Shown piece by piece: positions 36,167-45,923 of a stretch of 64,000 nucleotides of DNA; position 1 is the stretch's first letter; the number at the start of each line of letters is the position of its first letter. Both the position numbers and the translations under genes were made by a program. The notes below the pieces were generated by a model. The model was not told the origin of the DNA. It saw only the letters and a program-made list of their open reading frames with translations, and made no database searches. Source of the stretch: an uncultured bacterium (lineage in GTDB: Bacteria > Bacteroidota > Bacteroidia > Bacteroidales > Bacteroidaceae); assembly GCA_905215555.1 (NCBI GenBank), contig CAJMQU010000001.1, positions 186,001 to 250,000 on the forward strand. Reading direction: 5' to 3'.

Positions 36167-37981
36167 TTATTCTTCGTACATCTTATCTATCAATTCCTTG
36201 TAATTCCTAGCAACTACAGACCGCTTCAACTTCAGCGTATTGGTCAATTCTCCACGCTCCATGCTGAACGGTTCCGGCAAGAGAGTGAAACGTTTCACCT
36301 GTTCGTAGTGGGCGAACTGTTGCTGCAAAGTGTCTATGCGGGCACGGAATAATCCCATAACCTTGGGATGTTGCAGAAGCTCTTCCATATCCTTATATTC
36401 GATGCCTTTCTCCTTGGCATACTCTTTAACGTAACCATAGACAGGGACGATAAGGGCAGACACAAACTTACGCTGGTCGGCAATGATGGCAATCTGGTCG
36501 ATGTAGCGGTCGATGGCCAGTTTAGTTTCCAGAGCTTGCGGACTGACGTATTTCCCGTTGGAAGTCTTGAAAAGGTCTTTGATACGTTCAGTCAGATAAA
36601 GCTGGTCGCCTTTCAGATAACCGGCATCACCGGTATGGAACCAACCGTCCTTATCAATGGCTGCGGCAGTGGCTTCGGCTTTCTTATAATAACCTTTCGT
36701 TATGGTCTTTCCACGCAGCAGAATTTCGTTCTCTTCACCGATTTTCACTTCCACATCGGGCATTATCGTACCTACCGAACCTATCTCGTAACCTTCGTTG
36801 AGGAAGCAGGAAACGGTAGCCGTCGATTCTGTCAAGCCATAGCCCACTACCATATTGATGCCTACCGAATGAACGAATTCACAGATTTCATCGGGCACGG
36901 CAGCTCCGGCCGTAGGGAAGAAATTACCGTTTTCAATACCGATAGTCTTCTTCAGCAAAGCATAGACAGTCTTTTCGTAGAACTTATATTTCAGTTGATT
37001 CATCAATGGCGGAGTCTTGCCTTTACGCAGATAGTCGATGTTGTGTATCTTGCCCACTTTAATGGCATCCAGCATCATGGCTTTCTTCAAGCCGGTTTCC
37101 TGAGCTATCTTCTCTTGCACTCCGGCATATACTTTTTCCCAAAAACGGGGAACGCTGCACATCAATGTCGGACGTATCTCCTTAATCGTCGTCTGGATAT
37201 CTGCCGGACGAAGATTGATACAAACCTGTACACCCTTATGAATACAAAGATACGTCCACGCCTTCTCAAAAACATGTGTCATTGGGAGGAAGTTCATGGA
37301 AACATCCTGATCGGTCATGGTGGTCAGACGAATATCATGGATACGGAAAGCATCCGTATAATTGGAATGGTGCAGCATGACACCTTTCGGCTCGCCTGTA
37401 GTGCCGGATGTATAAAGTATGTTGGCAAGGTCATCATCCGATGCCCGGGAAGTACGTTCTTCCACGACATCGTTGTTCGGCAAACCTTTCCCGGTTTCCA
37501 GAAACTCGTCGAAATAGATGGAAGTCATGTCGCGCGGGTCACGCACCACGGCACGGTCAAAGATAATAAGCTGCTGCAACGACTGGCAAAAGCCGAATAC
37601 ACTGAAAGCGGCATCATACTGGAATTGCTCACCCACGAAGATGTAACGTATCTGAGCGTCATTGATGATATATTGAGCCTGTGCGGGTGAACTGGTGGCA
37701 TACAGAGGTATGGTCACTGCACGGTTGGCAAATGCTCCGAAGTCTGCATACAGGCATTCGGGCTTATTCTGGGAGAATATTCCTATGTTTTCTTCCTCTT
37801 GCACTCCTAACTCCACGAGTGCATTCGCAACTTGTCGTACGGTTTGTGAGAATTGATTCCAAGTGATGGGTATCCATTGCGACGTTTCGTAATCTCTGTA
37901 TTTCAGAGCCACTCTGTCGCCATACTTCTCTGCCCGGCGATGCACAAGGACAGATAAATGGTGATAAGTCATATTATTCAT
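36167..37981 (-). CDS. Long-chain acyl-CoA synthetase (AMP-forming)
   Basis: A 604-residue AMP-binding (ANL superfamily) enzyme. The P-loop-like motif is YTSGTTGEPKGV (about residue 190), followed by YGLTESTATV and the hinge/adenylate motif GWFHTGDAGYLKGDQLYLTERIKDLFKTSNGKYV. The C-terminal catalytic Lys region is present. It activates fatty acids to acyl-CoA with ATP; Bacteroides carry several such FadD-like proteins for lipid remodelling. The start is ATG 37981 or the in-frame ATG 37972. It is monocistronic, preceded by -7 box TACCTTTG and followed by a terminator. Confidence 0.93.
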   Translation of the reverse strand: MNNMTYHHLSVLVHRRAEKYGDRVALKYRDYETSQWIPITWNQFSQTVRQVANALVELGVQEEENIGIFSQNKPECLYADFGAFANRAVTIPLYATSSPAQAQYIINDAQIRYIFVGEQFQYDAAFSVFGFCQSLQQLIIFDRAVVRDPRDMTSIYFDEFLETGKGLPNNDVVEERTSRASDDDLANILYTSGTTGEPKGVMLHHSNYTDAFRIHDIRLTTMTDQDVSMNFLPMTHVFEKAWTYLCIHKGVQVCINLRPADIQTTIKEIRPTLMCSVPRFWEKVYAGVQEKIAQETGLKKAMMLDAIKVGKIHNIDYLRKGKTPPLMNQLKYKFYEKTVYALLKKTIGIENGNFFPTAGAAVPDEICEFVHSVGINMVVGYGLTESTATVSCFLNEGYEIGSVGTIMPDVEVKIGEENEILLRGKTITKGYYKKAEATAAAIDKDGWFHTGDAGYLKGDQLYLTERIKDLFKTSNGKYVSPQALETKLAIDRYIDQIAIIADQRKFVSALIVPVYGYVKEYAKEKGIEYKDMEELLQHPKVMGLFRARIDTLQQQFAHYEQVKRFTLLPEPFSMERGELTNTLKLKRSVVARNYKELIDKMYEE

Positions 37982-38000
37982 ATAATTGGTAAATACGCTG

Positions 38001-38008
38001 CAAAGGTA
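38001..38008 (-). promoter_or_regulatory. -7 box of the acyl-CoA synthetase gene
   Basis: TACCTTTG on the minus strand, 20 bp before ATG 37981. Confidence 0.5.
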
Positions 38009-38149
38009 GTGGTTTCATTTGAAACTATTTCTATATTGAGAATGAAATATTTAGTATATATCTCTGCAAGATTAGTACTATTGTACCATAAAAAGAAGTC
38101 ATTATCCCATATTTCTGTTCGTTTTTCTAAATAAATTCAAATATATGTA

Positions 38150-38157
38150 TATATTTG
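38150..38157 (+). promoter_or_regulatory. -7 box of the porin-family gene
   Basis: TATATTTG, 42 bp before ATG 38199. Confidence 0.5.
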
Positions 38158-38198
38158 CAGCCAATAGTTTTTAATATCAATGCAATTACTTAACTAAC

Positions 38199-38825
38199 AT
38201 GAAAAAAATTTTAGCATTAATCGCCATATTGGCGATAGGTTTAGGGAGTGTCAACGCACAAGAGAACCTCAGATGGGGTGTTACGGCAGGTATGAACGTA
38301 AGTAAATTCTCTATCAGCGGACTTGATAGCCGAATTGGTTTCCACGCAGGTGTTAAAGCCGAATTAGGATTACCGCAAGTTACAGAAGGAGCTTACATGG
38401 ATTTTGGTGCATTGCTTACTTTAAAAGGAGCAAAACTCGATGGAGGTGCCGTCGGTAACTTGAAATTTAATCCATACTATCTTGAGATTCCTGTACATAT
38501 TGGTTACAAATATGCAGTAAATGATGATTTTACTCTGTTTGCCAATGCCGGTCCGTATATTGCAATCGGATTGTTCGGCAAAGCAAAAGCTAATATCAAT
38601 GGTGAGCTTGGTGCTGACTTAGGCATTGACGGTTCGGCATCAGAAAACATTTTCGGAGACGACGGATTCAGACGATTCGATCTTGGGCTGGGGCTAAAAA
38701 TAGGCGCTGAATTCAGCAAAAAATATCAGGTATCTTTCGGTTATGATTTCGGCTTGATTGAAGTAGCGGAAAATTCAGGCATTAAGAATAGGAACCTGAT
38801 GATTTCCATTGGACTAATGTTCTAA
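38199..38825 (+). CDS. Porin-family (PorT-like) outer-membrane protein
   Basis: A 208-residue protein with a signal peptide (VNAQE) and a small eight- to ten-stranded barrel pattern (GVTAGMNVSKF, GFHAGVKAEL, YLEIPVHIGYKYA, NAGPYIAIGLFG, FDLGLGLKIGAEF, YQVSFGYDFGL) ending in a terminal Phe. The family is the Bacteroidetes outer-membrane beta-barrel group; the specific role is unknown. It is a single gene with its own promoter box and a strong terminator, suggesting high expression. Confidence 0.88.
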   Translation: MKKILALIAILAIGLGSVNAQENLRWGVTAGMNVSKFSISGLDSRIGFHAGVKAELGLPQVTEGAYMDFGALLTLKGAKLDGGAVGNLKFNPYYLEIPVHIGYKYAVNDDFTLFANAGPYIAIGLFGKAKANINGELGADLGIDGSASENIFGDDGFRRFDLGLGLKIGAEFSKKYQVSFGYDFGLIEVAENSGIKNRNLMISIGLMF

Positions 38826-38843
38826 CCGATACAGAATAATTAG

Positions 38844-38872
38844 AAAAAGGGCACCATAAATGCCCTTTTTTT
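38844..38872 (+). terminator. Terminator of the porin-family gene
   Basis: AAAAAGGGCA, a 7-nt loop and TGCCCTTTTT with extra T. Confidence 0.93.
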
Positions 38873-38897
38873 GTATACTTACCCTTTTGCTGCATAA

Positions 38898-39914
38898 TTA
38901 CTCTTGAAGTTCCAGTAGCAGATGATGCAATGATACTTCTTTCTTCACCACCCGTTTCTCTTCATCAAGTAAATACATCACCGGCATATCCGGCAGCAAG
39001 TAGCGTTCCTCCTTACGTATGCCGCCGATATCGAAACCTGCCCGCCACGAGACAGGCAGGTCTTTCAGAGAACTTTTCCACAAATCCCGGTCGTCTCCCA
39101 CGCAGACGGCAAGCACGGTAAGTTGTCCGCTTTTCATCAGTTGTTGCAGGCGGGAAGCGGTGCGCAGAGCGTTTATGGTTTCCCGGCAGTGCAAACAGTC
39201 GGGATCGTAGAACAGCAGAAGTAACCGATGGGCAACCGGAAGGCTGTACAGGGTTTGCTGTTTGCTGTCAGGCGTGAGATAGGTGAAGTCGGCAGCCATT
39301 GTTCCGGGACGGTTCTTCAGGGCAGCGGAAAGCAGAAAACGGAAACGCGACTTCTCGGTTTCGTCCAATAGAGAGTTACCGGTGATTTCTTCTAAAAAAG
39401 GAATGAAGTGTTCTTCGTTCTGCATGGGGGAAGAGGTGGTATAGAGATACTTTTCCGCCAGTTCGGCCAGTAGCAGGTATGCCGCTTTGTCGGTTTCTGC
39501 ACGTTCCATCAATGATTTTACAGCCTCGGTGCGTGCTTCGGTTTGTGCATGGGGGAAGAGGGAGAGGAAGTTGACGAGGTTTTGCTCCATAAAAGCGGGT
39601 TGGCGGCTACGCAAAGTGTCGGCAAAGTCCATACTATCCCAGAAGTGCGACAAAAGGTAGGCGGCACGTTCGTGGGGAGTGCGCAAGGCAGAAGGAATGG
39701 TGGGCAAAGGCAGGTCGAGGGAGACGGTATCCGCAGCAGTTACAACCGGATATTGCTGGCTGTCTGCCCAAAGCGGAGCGGGCAAGAACGGAGCGGGCAA
39801 GAACGAAAATAACCGCGGCTGAATCGGGGACAGTAGGTTAGGACATGGCCTCATGTTGCCAATCGAGACAAACATGAGGCATATCGAAAGGATTAAAAAA
39901 GATCCGCGATTCAT
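38898..39914 (-). CDS. DUF5106-thioredoxin-like exported protein
   Basis: A 338-residue exported protein with an N-terminal hydrophobic segment, a helical DUF5106-like middle (about 60-200) and a C-terminal thioredoxin-like domain with redox motif CLHC (about 236-239, context YDPDCLHCRE) and cis-Pro in LLPDMPVMYLLDE. It is probably a periplasmic thiol-disulfide protein. ATG 39914 is used; an in-frame TTG at 39923 is less likely. It follows the fimbrial tip gene by 44 bp and may be the last gene of the phase-variable operon. A 15-bp tandem duplication (39776-39805) repeats five residues near the N-terminus. Confidence 0.78.
   Translation of the reverse strand: MNRGSFLILSICLMFVSIGNMRPCPNLLSPIQPRLFSFLPAPFLPAPLWADSQQYPVVTAADTVSLDLPLPTIPSALRTPHERAAYLLSHFWDSMDFADTLRSRQPAFMEQNLVNFLSLFPHAQTEARTEAVKSLMERAETDKAAYLLLAELAEKYLYTTSSPMQNEEHFIPFLEEITGNSLLDETEKSRFRFLLSAALKNRPGTMAADFTYLTPDSKQQTLYSLPVAHRLLLLFYDPDCLHCRETINALRTASRLQQLMKSGQLTVLAVCVGDDRDLWKSSLKDLPVSWRAGFDIGGIRKEERYLLPDMPVMYLLDEEKRVVKKEVSLHHLLLELQE
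39776..39805. repeat. 15-bp tandem duplication in coding sequence
   Basis: GAGCGGGCAAGAACG occurs twice without spacer. It duplicates five residues in frame in the region after the signal peptide of the DUF5106-type gene and looks recent. Confidence 0.95.
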
Positions 39915-39958
39915 ATCCACCAAATAATAATCATAATTAATTTCCTATATTATAATAA

Positions 39959-42900
39959 TCATTTTTCTACGCAACGGATGAAGCAGGCGTCTTTTCCAGT
40001 TTGTGCAGCACCCACCCCGTATGGGTAGAAGTCAAAAGTGAAATAGTTAAAGTCCCATCCTATCACTAGTTTGTGATCCACCATTTCATCTGGTAATTTC
40101 GAATTGGCTCTAAATTGTCCCAACCAATAAACAGCCCCCGGCCTCATATATAGATCGTAAAAGAGAGGGGAATTACCCACACTTTCAGCCGAGAAATATG
40201 TATTTTGATAAGATGCATATCTTAACACTCCGTTTCCTTTATCATGGGCACCACTTCTATCCGTGGCTTTTCTATGTCCATATCCGGAAGCTCCTATAGG
40301 GAAAAACAAATTTTTTCCATTTTTCTTATTATAGATAAAACATCCTCGCATTCCACGATTAGTATTTCCATAATCATATCCATAAACCCCTGTTATATCA
40401 TCAAGCGTTTCATTACTCTCATTTCCATACAACACTCCGTATCCTTCTGCTATATTCTCTCCTGCATATAAAGCATAGTAATCCTCATAAGTAGCCACAC
40501 GGGCATTTGCAACCTCAAGACCGTCAATAGTCGATTCCACAGGATTATCACCCCAAGGAGACAAAGGAAAAGGTTCTATATCACCCCACGCCATTTTTGT
40601 TTTATTTTCTGTATTATCAGTAGCTATCCATAAACTACTTGCATCATTCACAAAACTATCCGGTGTTACATTAATCCAAGGAGTTTTAGAATTCTTATTG
40701 CTCATTGCATCAATCGGATAGTCCAGCTTATTAAACTTAAACAAGGAACCCTCTTCCAAAGGAGAATCTGTTTCTTTACTTTTTGTCCGTAAGTTATAAG
40801 CATGCCATTTGGTACCTGTTCCATCGAATAAGTCGTCCGGTGCATCTCCTTGCCGGACGAAAATCAGATGATAACAAGTGTAATTATGATATTCTACCCG
40901 TATGATGGCATAGCGGTTTTCATTTTCTCCGCATGTACCATTGAACTTTATCTTGAAATCTATGATTGAACCGGTTTCTCCCCTAATAGTATCGGCATCC
41001 CCCCTTGCCTCATTGCCCAATTTGATAAAATTATCTGTTCCGCAATACACATACGCTTTCCAGGGACCTTCTGAAGAGAATGTCTGAAATACAGTTCCAT
41101 TCTCTTTAGGAAGACGCTTCAGCTGTACATGGAAATCGCTATTGTTATCAGACTTGCGCCAAACTCCTTTAGGATTAACGATACGGCGCACTTGATAAAT
41201 AACAGGATTTTTCAAATCTTTATCTTCTGCATTTGCTATAGGATTGCCCTCAAAATCCTTACCGTCTGTTGATATTTTCTTACCATCTGTCAATGTCACT
41301 ACTATCTTGATCTCCGATCTGCGTTGATAGGCCACATACGGATTGTTTCCTGTATAACCGGTGGTTTTTATCAATTGTTTGGCACGAGTGTACATCGGCA
41401 ATTGGACATGATACACGCTGTCGCCTTCATTTCGGATAAAACATTTATCATTTTCATTAGAATTCCCCTTTTTATCGAAAGCAGCATACCCCCGACTTTC
41501 ATCAGCTCCAGGCATCTCCGCATCTGCAGGTATATATTCTCGTTCTCCTCTTTGATTTTCAGTATAGTAGGTTTCGTTATCACTTGCGGTTACATTCAAA
41601 TCTTTTGTTTCCCGGAGAGAAAGGAAACCGTTCCACTGCTTACTATATGAATTGTCCGCTGCTTTATAGTAATCAAAATCCGGATTAGGATTATGCGGAG
41701 CCCATCTGTTATCTAAAATTCGTGCTTCTATTTGCTTGATTCCGACACCTGTTCCTCCTGTTCTGATTTTAAGCGGAAGCATCATCGAATGGTTGTACAA
41801 ATAAGAAATATAATAAGGATTAGGCACCTCAAGACCGGGATCCGGTTCTTCATATCTGATGTGCCAGTCCACATCATTGGCATTTTTATTGAACTTCAAT
41901 GTCAGTTTGTAGTGGTGGTTACGCTCGGCATTGTAGTCGGTAGTGACATTTTTGCCCAACATGAAACGATAAATGATGTCACCGTTACTCACACGACCCA
42001 GAATATTGGAACTGTAGTAAGCTTTCACTTCAATGTATGTGCCATAAGGTTTCTGGTCTTTGTAGAACTCAGCATTAGGGTCGTCATTCAGTCCCGGAGC
42101 ATCGAGCACTCCGTTTCCGTCCTTGTCCTGACGTTTATCCTTTCCCTCGCCTTGCATATTTTCGTAGAAATAGAGTGCATTGTTCACTTCGGCATGTGCC
42201 AACTCAGCATACTGTGACTTGTTTTTTTCGTATTCCGCCCTCGCCACAGACACACCTTCATTCTTTTGATTAACGTAATAATATGGCTTACCCCTCGTGA
42301 TACGTGCCGGCCAATGTTCGTCATAAGCCATGTCTCCGCTGACATACGTAATACTTTCGCCATTTTCTATCAGATCTCCGTAATCGTCAATATCATCCCC
42401 AGAATCTTTATTGACGGTACTGCTCTTGCCTAAATAGCACTCCGTTGGTATATCCTTGATTGTTACAGATTTGAGATAGATGAAAACATTCTCGTTCAAA
42501 TCGGATCCATCATACGCAATCGTCACTTTGGAAGCGGCACGACGTATCCAAGCGTGCAAGGATGTTGTTCCTTTGTTGATGGTCAGCAGAGGTGCATCGG
42601 AATCCGTTGATGCATTGCTAAAGAATCCGAACATTTGATTATTGGCTTCGACCTTGTCTTTGTTCCACTGGAGGGAAATGCTTTTCAGTCCGCCTACAGT
42701 CCGAATGGCTGTTGCAAGATTCGTTTCGCCGATAGCTGCTGCAAGATCCGAATCAGCAGGCGCATCGGAAAGGTCACCCATATTGGCTACAACATAGATA
42801 TAATAGCGACCATAAGGCACTGTCAGTTTGAAGTCAGCATGAGGAGTTTCTGATTCGGCAGGGGGAAGGTTCTTGTCTTCGCCGCCAATTGATTCGGTTT

Positions 42901-43237
42901 TGTCATTTGTGCGTTCTACTTCCGAAAGCACGTATTCTCCCTCATTGGGAGTTGTTGTTCCGTTGGCTACCGGAGTTAACGGATATTTCTTCACCAACTT
43001 TCCTTCCTCATCATACAACAGTACACAAAGGCTATTGATACTCTTTATTGCATCTCCCGCCGTGCGCGTAGTTCCGTTCAGCGCAGGAGTAAGTGGCTTG
43101 AATTTCACGGTGCCACTGATGACGCTTTCCCCTTCACCTATGATTCCGCCACCATACAGCAGGTCGTCCTTACAGGAAGAGACGGTTCCAAGAAGCAATA
43201 TGCATAAAAATATGTATGTCAAAAAGTTGCGTTTCAT
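39959..43237 (-). CDS. Fimbrial tip/adhesin lipoprotein (DUF4906-like)
   Basis: A 1092-residue lipoprotein (lipobox VSSC) with an N-terminal fimbrillin-type transthyretin-like domain (VISGTVKFKPLTP ... SINSLCVLLYDEEGKLVKKYPL) and long beta-rich middle and C-terminal regions. The C-terminus has a conserved-looking lectin-like end with FFPIGASGYGHR and VYWLGQFRAN. Size, position at the end of the fimbrial operon and the fimbrillin N-terminus suggest a tip or accessory adhesin, comparable to large tip subunits of Mfa/Fim-type fimbriae. The start at 43237 is preferred over 43249 because it begins the signal peptide. Confidence 0.75.
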   Translation of the reverse strand: MKRNFLTYIFLCILLLGTVSSCKDDLLYGGGIIGEGESVISGTVKFKPLTPALNGTTRTAGDAIKSINSLCVLLYDEEGKLVKKYPLTPVANGTTTPNEGEYVLSEVERTNDKTESIGGEDKNLPPAESETPHADFKLTVPYGRYYIYVVANMGDLSDAPADSDLAAAIGETNLATAIRTVGGLKSISLQWNKDKVEANNQMFGFFSNASTDSDAPLLTINKGTTSLHAWIRRAASKVTIAYDGSDLNENVFIYLKSVTIKDIPTECYLGKSSTVNKDSGDDIDDYGDLIENGESITYVSGDMAYDEHWPARITRGKPYYYVNQKNEGVSVARAEYEKNKSQYAELAHAEVNNALYFYENMQGEGKDKRQDKDGNGVLDAPGLNDDPNAEFYKDQKPYGTYIEVKAYYSSNILGRVSNGDIIYRFMLGKNVTTDYNAERNHHYKLTLKFNKNANDVDWHIRYEEPDPGLEVPNPYYISYLYNHSMMLPLKIRTGGTGVGIKQIEARILDNRWAPHNPNPDFDYYKAADNSYSKQWNGFLSLRETKDLNVTASDNETYYTENQRGEREYIPADAEMPGADESRGYAAFDKKGNSNENDKCFIRNEGDSVYHVQLPMYTRAKQLIKTTGYTGNNPYVAYQRRSEIKIVVTLTDGKKISTDGKDFEGNPIANAEDKDLKNPVIYQVRRIVNPKGVWRKSDNNSDFHVQLKRLPKENGTVFQTFSSEGPWKAYVYCGTDNFIKLGNEARGDADTIRGETGSIIDFKIKFNGTCGENENRYAIIRVEYHNYTCYHLIFVRQGDAPDDLFDGTGTKWHAYNLRTKSKETDSPLEEGSLFKFNKLDYPIDAMSNKNSKTPWINVTPDSFVNDASSLWIATDNTENKTKMAWGDIEPFPLSPWGDNPVESTIDGLEVANARVATYEDYYALYAGENIAEGYGVLYGNESNETLDDITGVYGYDYGNTNRGMRGCFIYNKKNGKNLFFPIGASGYGHRKATDRSGAHDKGNGVLRYASYQNTYFSAESVGNSPLFYDLYMRPGAVYWLGQFRANSKLPDEMVDHKLVIGWDFNYFTFDFYPYGVGAAQTGKDACFIRCVEK

Positions 43238-43316
43238 ATCTTCTGTCATTTTTTCGAGTATGTTTCTATGCTAAAGGAACAGTTGATTCTTTTGTATTTT
43301 CTTAGTTTCTCCTAAC

Positions 43317-44801
43317 TTAATCGTCCTTTTTGGGGTCGTCCAGTCCGAATACGGGATCCAGCTCCACTGCCCAATAAGGCTCCACATCCACTGCCCAGTC
43401 GAGCGTGTAATCATTGAAACCGATATTCACCTTCACGTGCGTGTTACGGAAAAGGGAAGCAAGATGTTCCAGTCGGGCAGTGTACTTTCTTTCCACTTCT
43501 CTCCACTCCGCATCGCTGTCTTCCGGTTTTTCATCCAGAAATGTTTCTTTTGTATAGACGGTCAGTTCATATTCCTGCAATTTCAAGGAGGGAACAACTG
43601 TGCCGCCCTCTTCGGTGTCGGTAGTTGCCAGCGTACGGCTTTCGGGCAGATAGACGGGCTCCACAGAAACAGTTTTTTCAGCATTGCCTGCTGTTATGGC
43701 GGAAAGCGTTACCGTTTCTTTGAAGTTTACGCTGACCAAAGAACCCTCTTCACCGGATTCTCCTTCCGAATCGTCCGTGGCCGGTATGTCATAATCAGTC
43801 AGCCATTGATACTTCTCTATATTTTCATCCTCTTTTGTCTTTACTGCTTCTGCAACCATCCAGTTTATCCAGTCCCATTCCGTTACTTTATGGTTCACAT
43901 CGGGTACATCGGTTTCCGGTAAAGATATAGCACGCTTCCGTTCCGAATCTACCACCCAATACCGGCCGTCTTCATTCCTGTTCACATGCGGCATCAGATA
44001 CATCCGGTCATTAACGGCTTTCGTAAGGGAAAATCCGGTTACTTCGATGTTTCGCCTTGAAGAACGGTTGGCGAAACTGAAAGAAAACTTAGTGGCAGCA
44101 CGTACCACATAAAGAGAATTCGGAATAGAAAATTCATCCTTCCCTATATCTTTTCTATTTGGTATCTCGATCTCGTACATGGCTGTCATGGGAATACCCA
44201 AGACAAGGTCGTATTGGTAACCACTTTCGGCATCACTCAGGCTGAATACAAAATCATCTATCGGGGCTTTACCAGTTTCCTTGGCGGAAGTGCCGGAGGA
44301 AGTTTCCGGAATAAAAGAACTGTTGCTAAAGTTGAGTTTTTCTCCCCGGCTGTCTTTCAGCTCGGCGCAATTTGCCAACAAGTAGATTCTTTTCCGGCAA
44401 CCGGCCCGCACTTTGAAAGTATATTCGTCAGTCAACGGCAACCCGATGTTGGAAGCACCTTTCACCAAGCGGCTGTGCTCTACCACCCATCTCTTACCGG
44501 CATCGTTGGTATTGCCGGTTTCTCCTTCCGAGACATCTTCTCCTTCCGGAGTATTTTCTTCTTCAGAGGCATCATTTTCCGAGACAATCACCACAAGCAG
44601 TTGGTTGATGCGGGCATCATCAGGTATTTCGTCCGCACGGGTAGAGACTCCTGCTACGGCTGTGTGGAAAGTGAGGTATATGCTGTTCTCTTCCTCCTCT
44701 TCGTGAAGCAACTCGAAAGATTCGTTGATGCACGAAGCAAACCCCAGCAACAAAACGCACAAGAGGCCAAGTCCGATGATATGTCGATGCTGTAATTTCA
44801 T
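43317..44801 (-). CDS. Minor fimbrillin-like lipoprotein
   Basis: A 494-residue lipoprotein (lipobox GFASC). The N-terminal fold resembles the fimbrillin/FimB family (ARINQLLVVIVSEND ... YTFKVRAGCRKRIYLLANC) and the C-terminus carries a fimbrillin-like strand (DYTLDWAVDVEPYWAVEL). An acidic low-complexity insert lies near residues 80-110. Position between the Mfa2-like anchor and the large tip protein fits a minor shaft or adaptor subunit. A longer frame from 44900 overlaps the upstream gene and adds 33 basic residues before the signal peptide, so ATG 44801 is chosen. Confidence 0.75.
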   Translation of the reverse strand: MKLQHRHIIGLGLLCVLLLGFASCINESFELLHEEEEENSIYLTFHTAVAGVSTRADEIPDDARINQLLVVIVSENDASEEENTPEGEDVSEGETGNTNDAGKRWVVEHSRLVKGASNIGLPLTDEYTFKVRAGCRKRIYLLANCAELKDSRGEKLNFSNSSFIPETSSGTSAKETGKAPIDDFVFSLSDAESGYQYDLVLGIPMTAMYEIEIPNRKDIGKDEFSIPNSLYVVRAATKFSFSFANRSSRRNIEVTGFSLTKAVNDRMYLMPHVNRNEDGRYWVVDSERKRAISLPETDVPDVNHKVTEWDWINWMVAEAVKTKEDENIEKYQWLTDYDIPATDDSEGESGEEGSLVSVNFKETVTLSAITAGNAEKTVSVEPVYLPESRTLATTDTEEGGTVVPSLKLQEYELTVYTKETFLDEKPEDSDAEWREVERKYTARLEHLASLFRNTHVKVNIGFNDYTLDWAVDVEPYWAVELDPVFGLDDPKKDD

Positions 44802-44883
44802 TTGAGACGCTTTTTTCCTGATTGAAAAACTTGTTTTTAGTTTCCGTTCTCTTATTCTTTGTTCTTTGTTCTTATTCCCTTCT

Positions 44884-45909
44884 TTACATTTCGATGTCAT
44901 TGATTCGCACTACCCAGTCGTTCACTACGATACGCGTCTGCAACCAAATGCCCGCTTGCAGGAAGAAGTAGAGTGTCCAGCGGCTTTCGCGGTCCAGATA
45001 CTCCTGGTTACCCATCTCGCTGTAACGGTCGCTTCGCATCAGCAGCAGATAATTGTTGAGCGGGAAGTCTATCACGGTTTCTGCATCTTCGTGCCGCTTC
45101 ACGAGCAGACGCGGAGAATTCTTGGTCATCAGCCGCGAGGTGCTGAGTTCGGCATAAGCCACTTCGATGGGACGGGGCACTACTTGATCGGGGCCTACGA
45201 TAGAGACACCCGTCTGCGCTTGTCCTTTAGCCCAGGGAATGTAGGTGATATTGCCGTTGGGCAACAGGTTATTGTCGTAGTTGAAGAGCGTGTTGTCATC
45301 GATGATTTCGAAGTCGAAGTCATCGGCTTTGACCGGTGTTCCGTCCACATGCTGCAACACGATGCGTATGCTGTTGGTGTTCTTCATCATCTTCACTGTT
45401 CCTTCACTGTAGAGGTCGGCAGTGGCAAGGGTGAGTTGTCCCCAAAACATATCATGCAGGTTACGACGTTCGGGCACGGTTAGGCAGTCGGCATCCATGA
45501 TGGTGCGCAAGTCTGTACGTTTGCTGCCCGCCGCAGGTGTTTGCAGCAGAGAGAAAGAACTTTTGTCGCAGGCCAATCCACCGTATGCCACGAAATGATA
45601 ATTTCCCTTTTCAAGATCCAGTGTCATCCGATAATCTTCATCCTGCAATTCCGCCCCTGTCACTATCTTTGTATCTACGTAATTGTCCTTGTCATCGTAG
45701 ATGTAAAGCGTCAGGCAATCCACCTGCTTAGGGAATGCGTTGGCGAACTCCATGTTGTAGTCATAGACGAAACGCAACGATACACCGTGCGGACATGGAT
45801 CGAGGTCTTCGAATATCCGCTCGCACGAGGACAAGGCAACAGTTGCCAGCATGGCGCCAAGCACCACGCTGACAAACTGTGAAATTATATTCCGCTTTCT
45901 GCTTTGCAT
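44884..45909 (-). CDS. Mfa2/FimB-type fimbrial anchor lipoprotein
   Basis: A 341-residue lipoprotein (lipobox LSSC) of the Mfa2/FimB family. Visible family features are CPHGVSLRFVYDYNMEFANAFPKQVD, CLTLYIYD and the glycine-rich HFVAYGGL segment in a tandem transthyretin-like fold, with the conserved C-terminal VVNDWVVRINDIEM. In Porphyromonas this subunit anchors and terminates the fimbria at the outer membrane. It follows the major fimbrillin by 14 bp, the expected order. Confidence 0.9.
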   Translation of the reverse strand: MQSRKRNIISQFVSVVLGAMLATVALSSCERIFEDLDPCPHGVSLRFVYDYNMEFANAFPKQVDCLTLYIYDDKDNYVDTKIVTGAELQDEDYRMTLDLEKGNYHFVAYGGLACDKSSFSLLQTPAAGSKRTDLRTIMDADCLTVPERRNLHDMFWGQLTLATADLYSEGTVKMMKNTNSIRIVLQHVDGTPVKADDFDFEIIDDNTLFNYDNNLLPNGNITYIPWAKGQAQTGVSIVGPDQVVPRPIEVAYAELSTSRLMTKNSPRLLVKRHEDAETVIDFPLNNYLLLMRSDRYSEMGNQEYLDRESRWTLYFFLQAGIWLQTRIVVNDWVVRINDIEM

Positions 45910-45923
45910 GTCGGTCGGTTTTC

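Noticed and set aside
36368..37690. 440-codon plus-strand frame opposite the acyl-CoA synthetase gene
   Set aside because: The antisense frame exists because of codon bias in the real gene, which has all ANL motifs.
39776..39805. Phase-variable repeat tract
   Set aside because: It is only two copies of 15 bp in frame; unit loss would not shift the frame, so it is a simple duplication.
44801..44900. Longer N-terminus for the minor fimbrillin
   Set aside because: It would overlap the upstream gene and put 33 basic residues before a clear lipoprotein signal.
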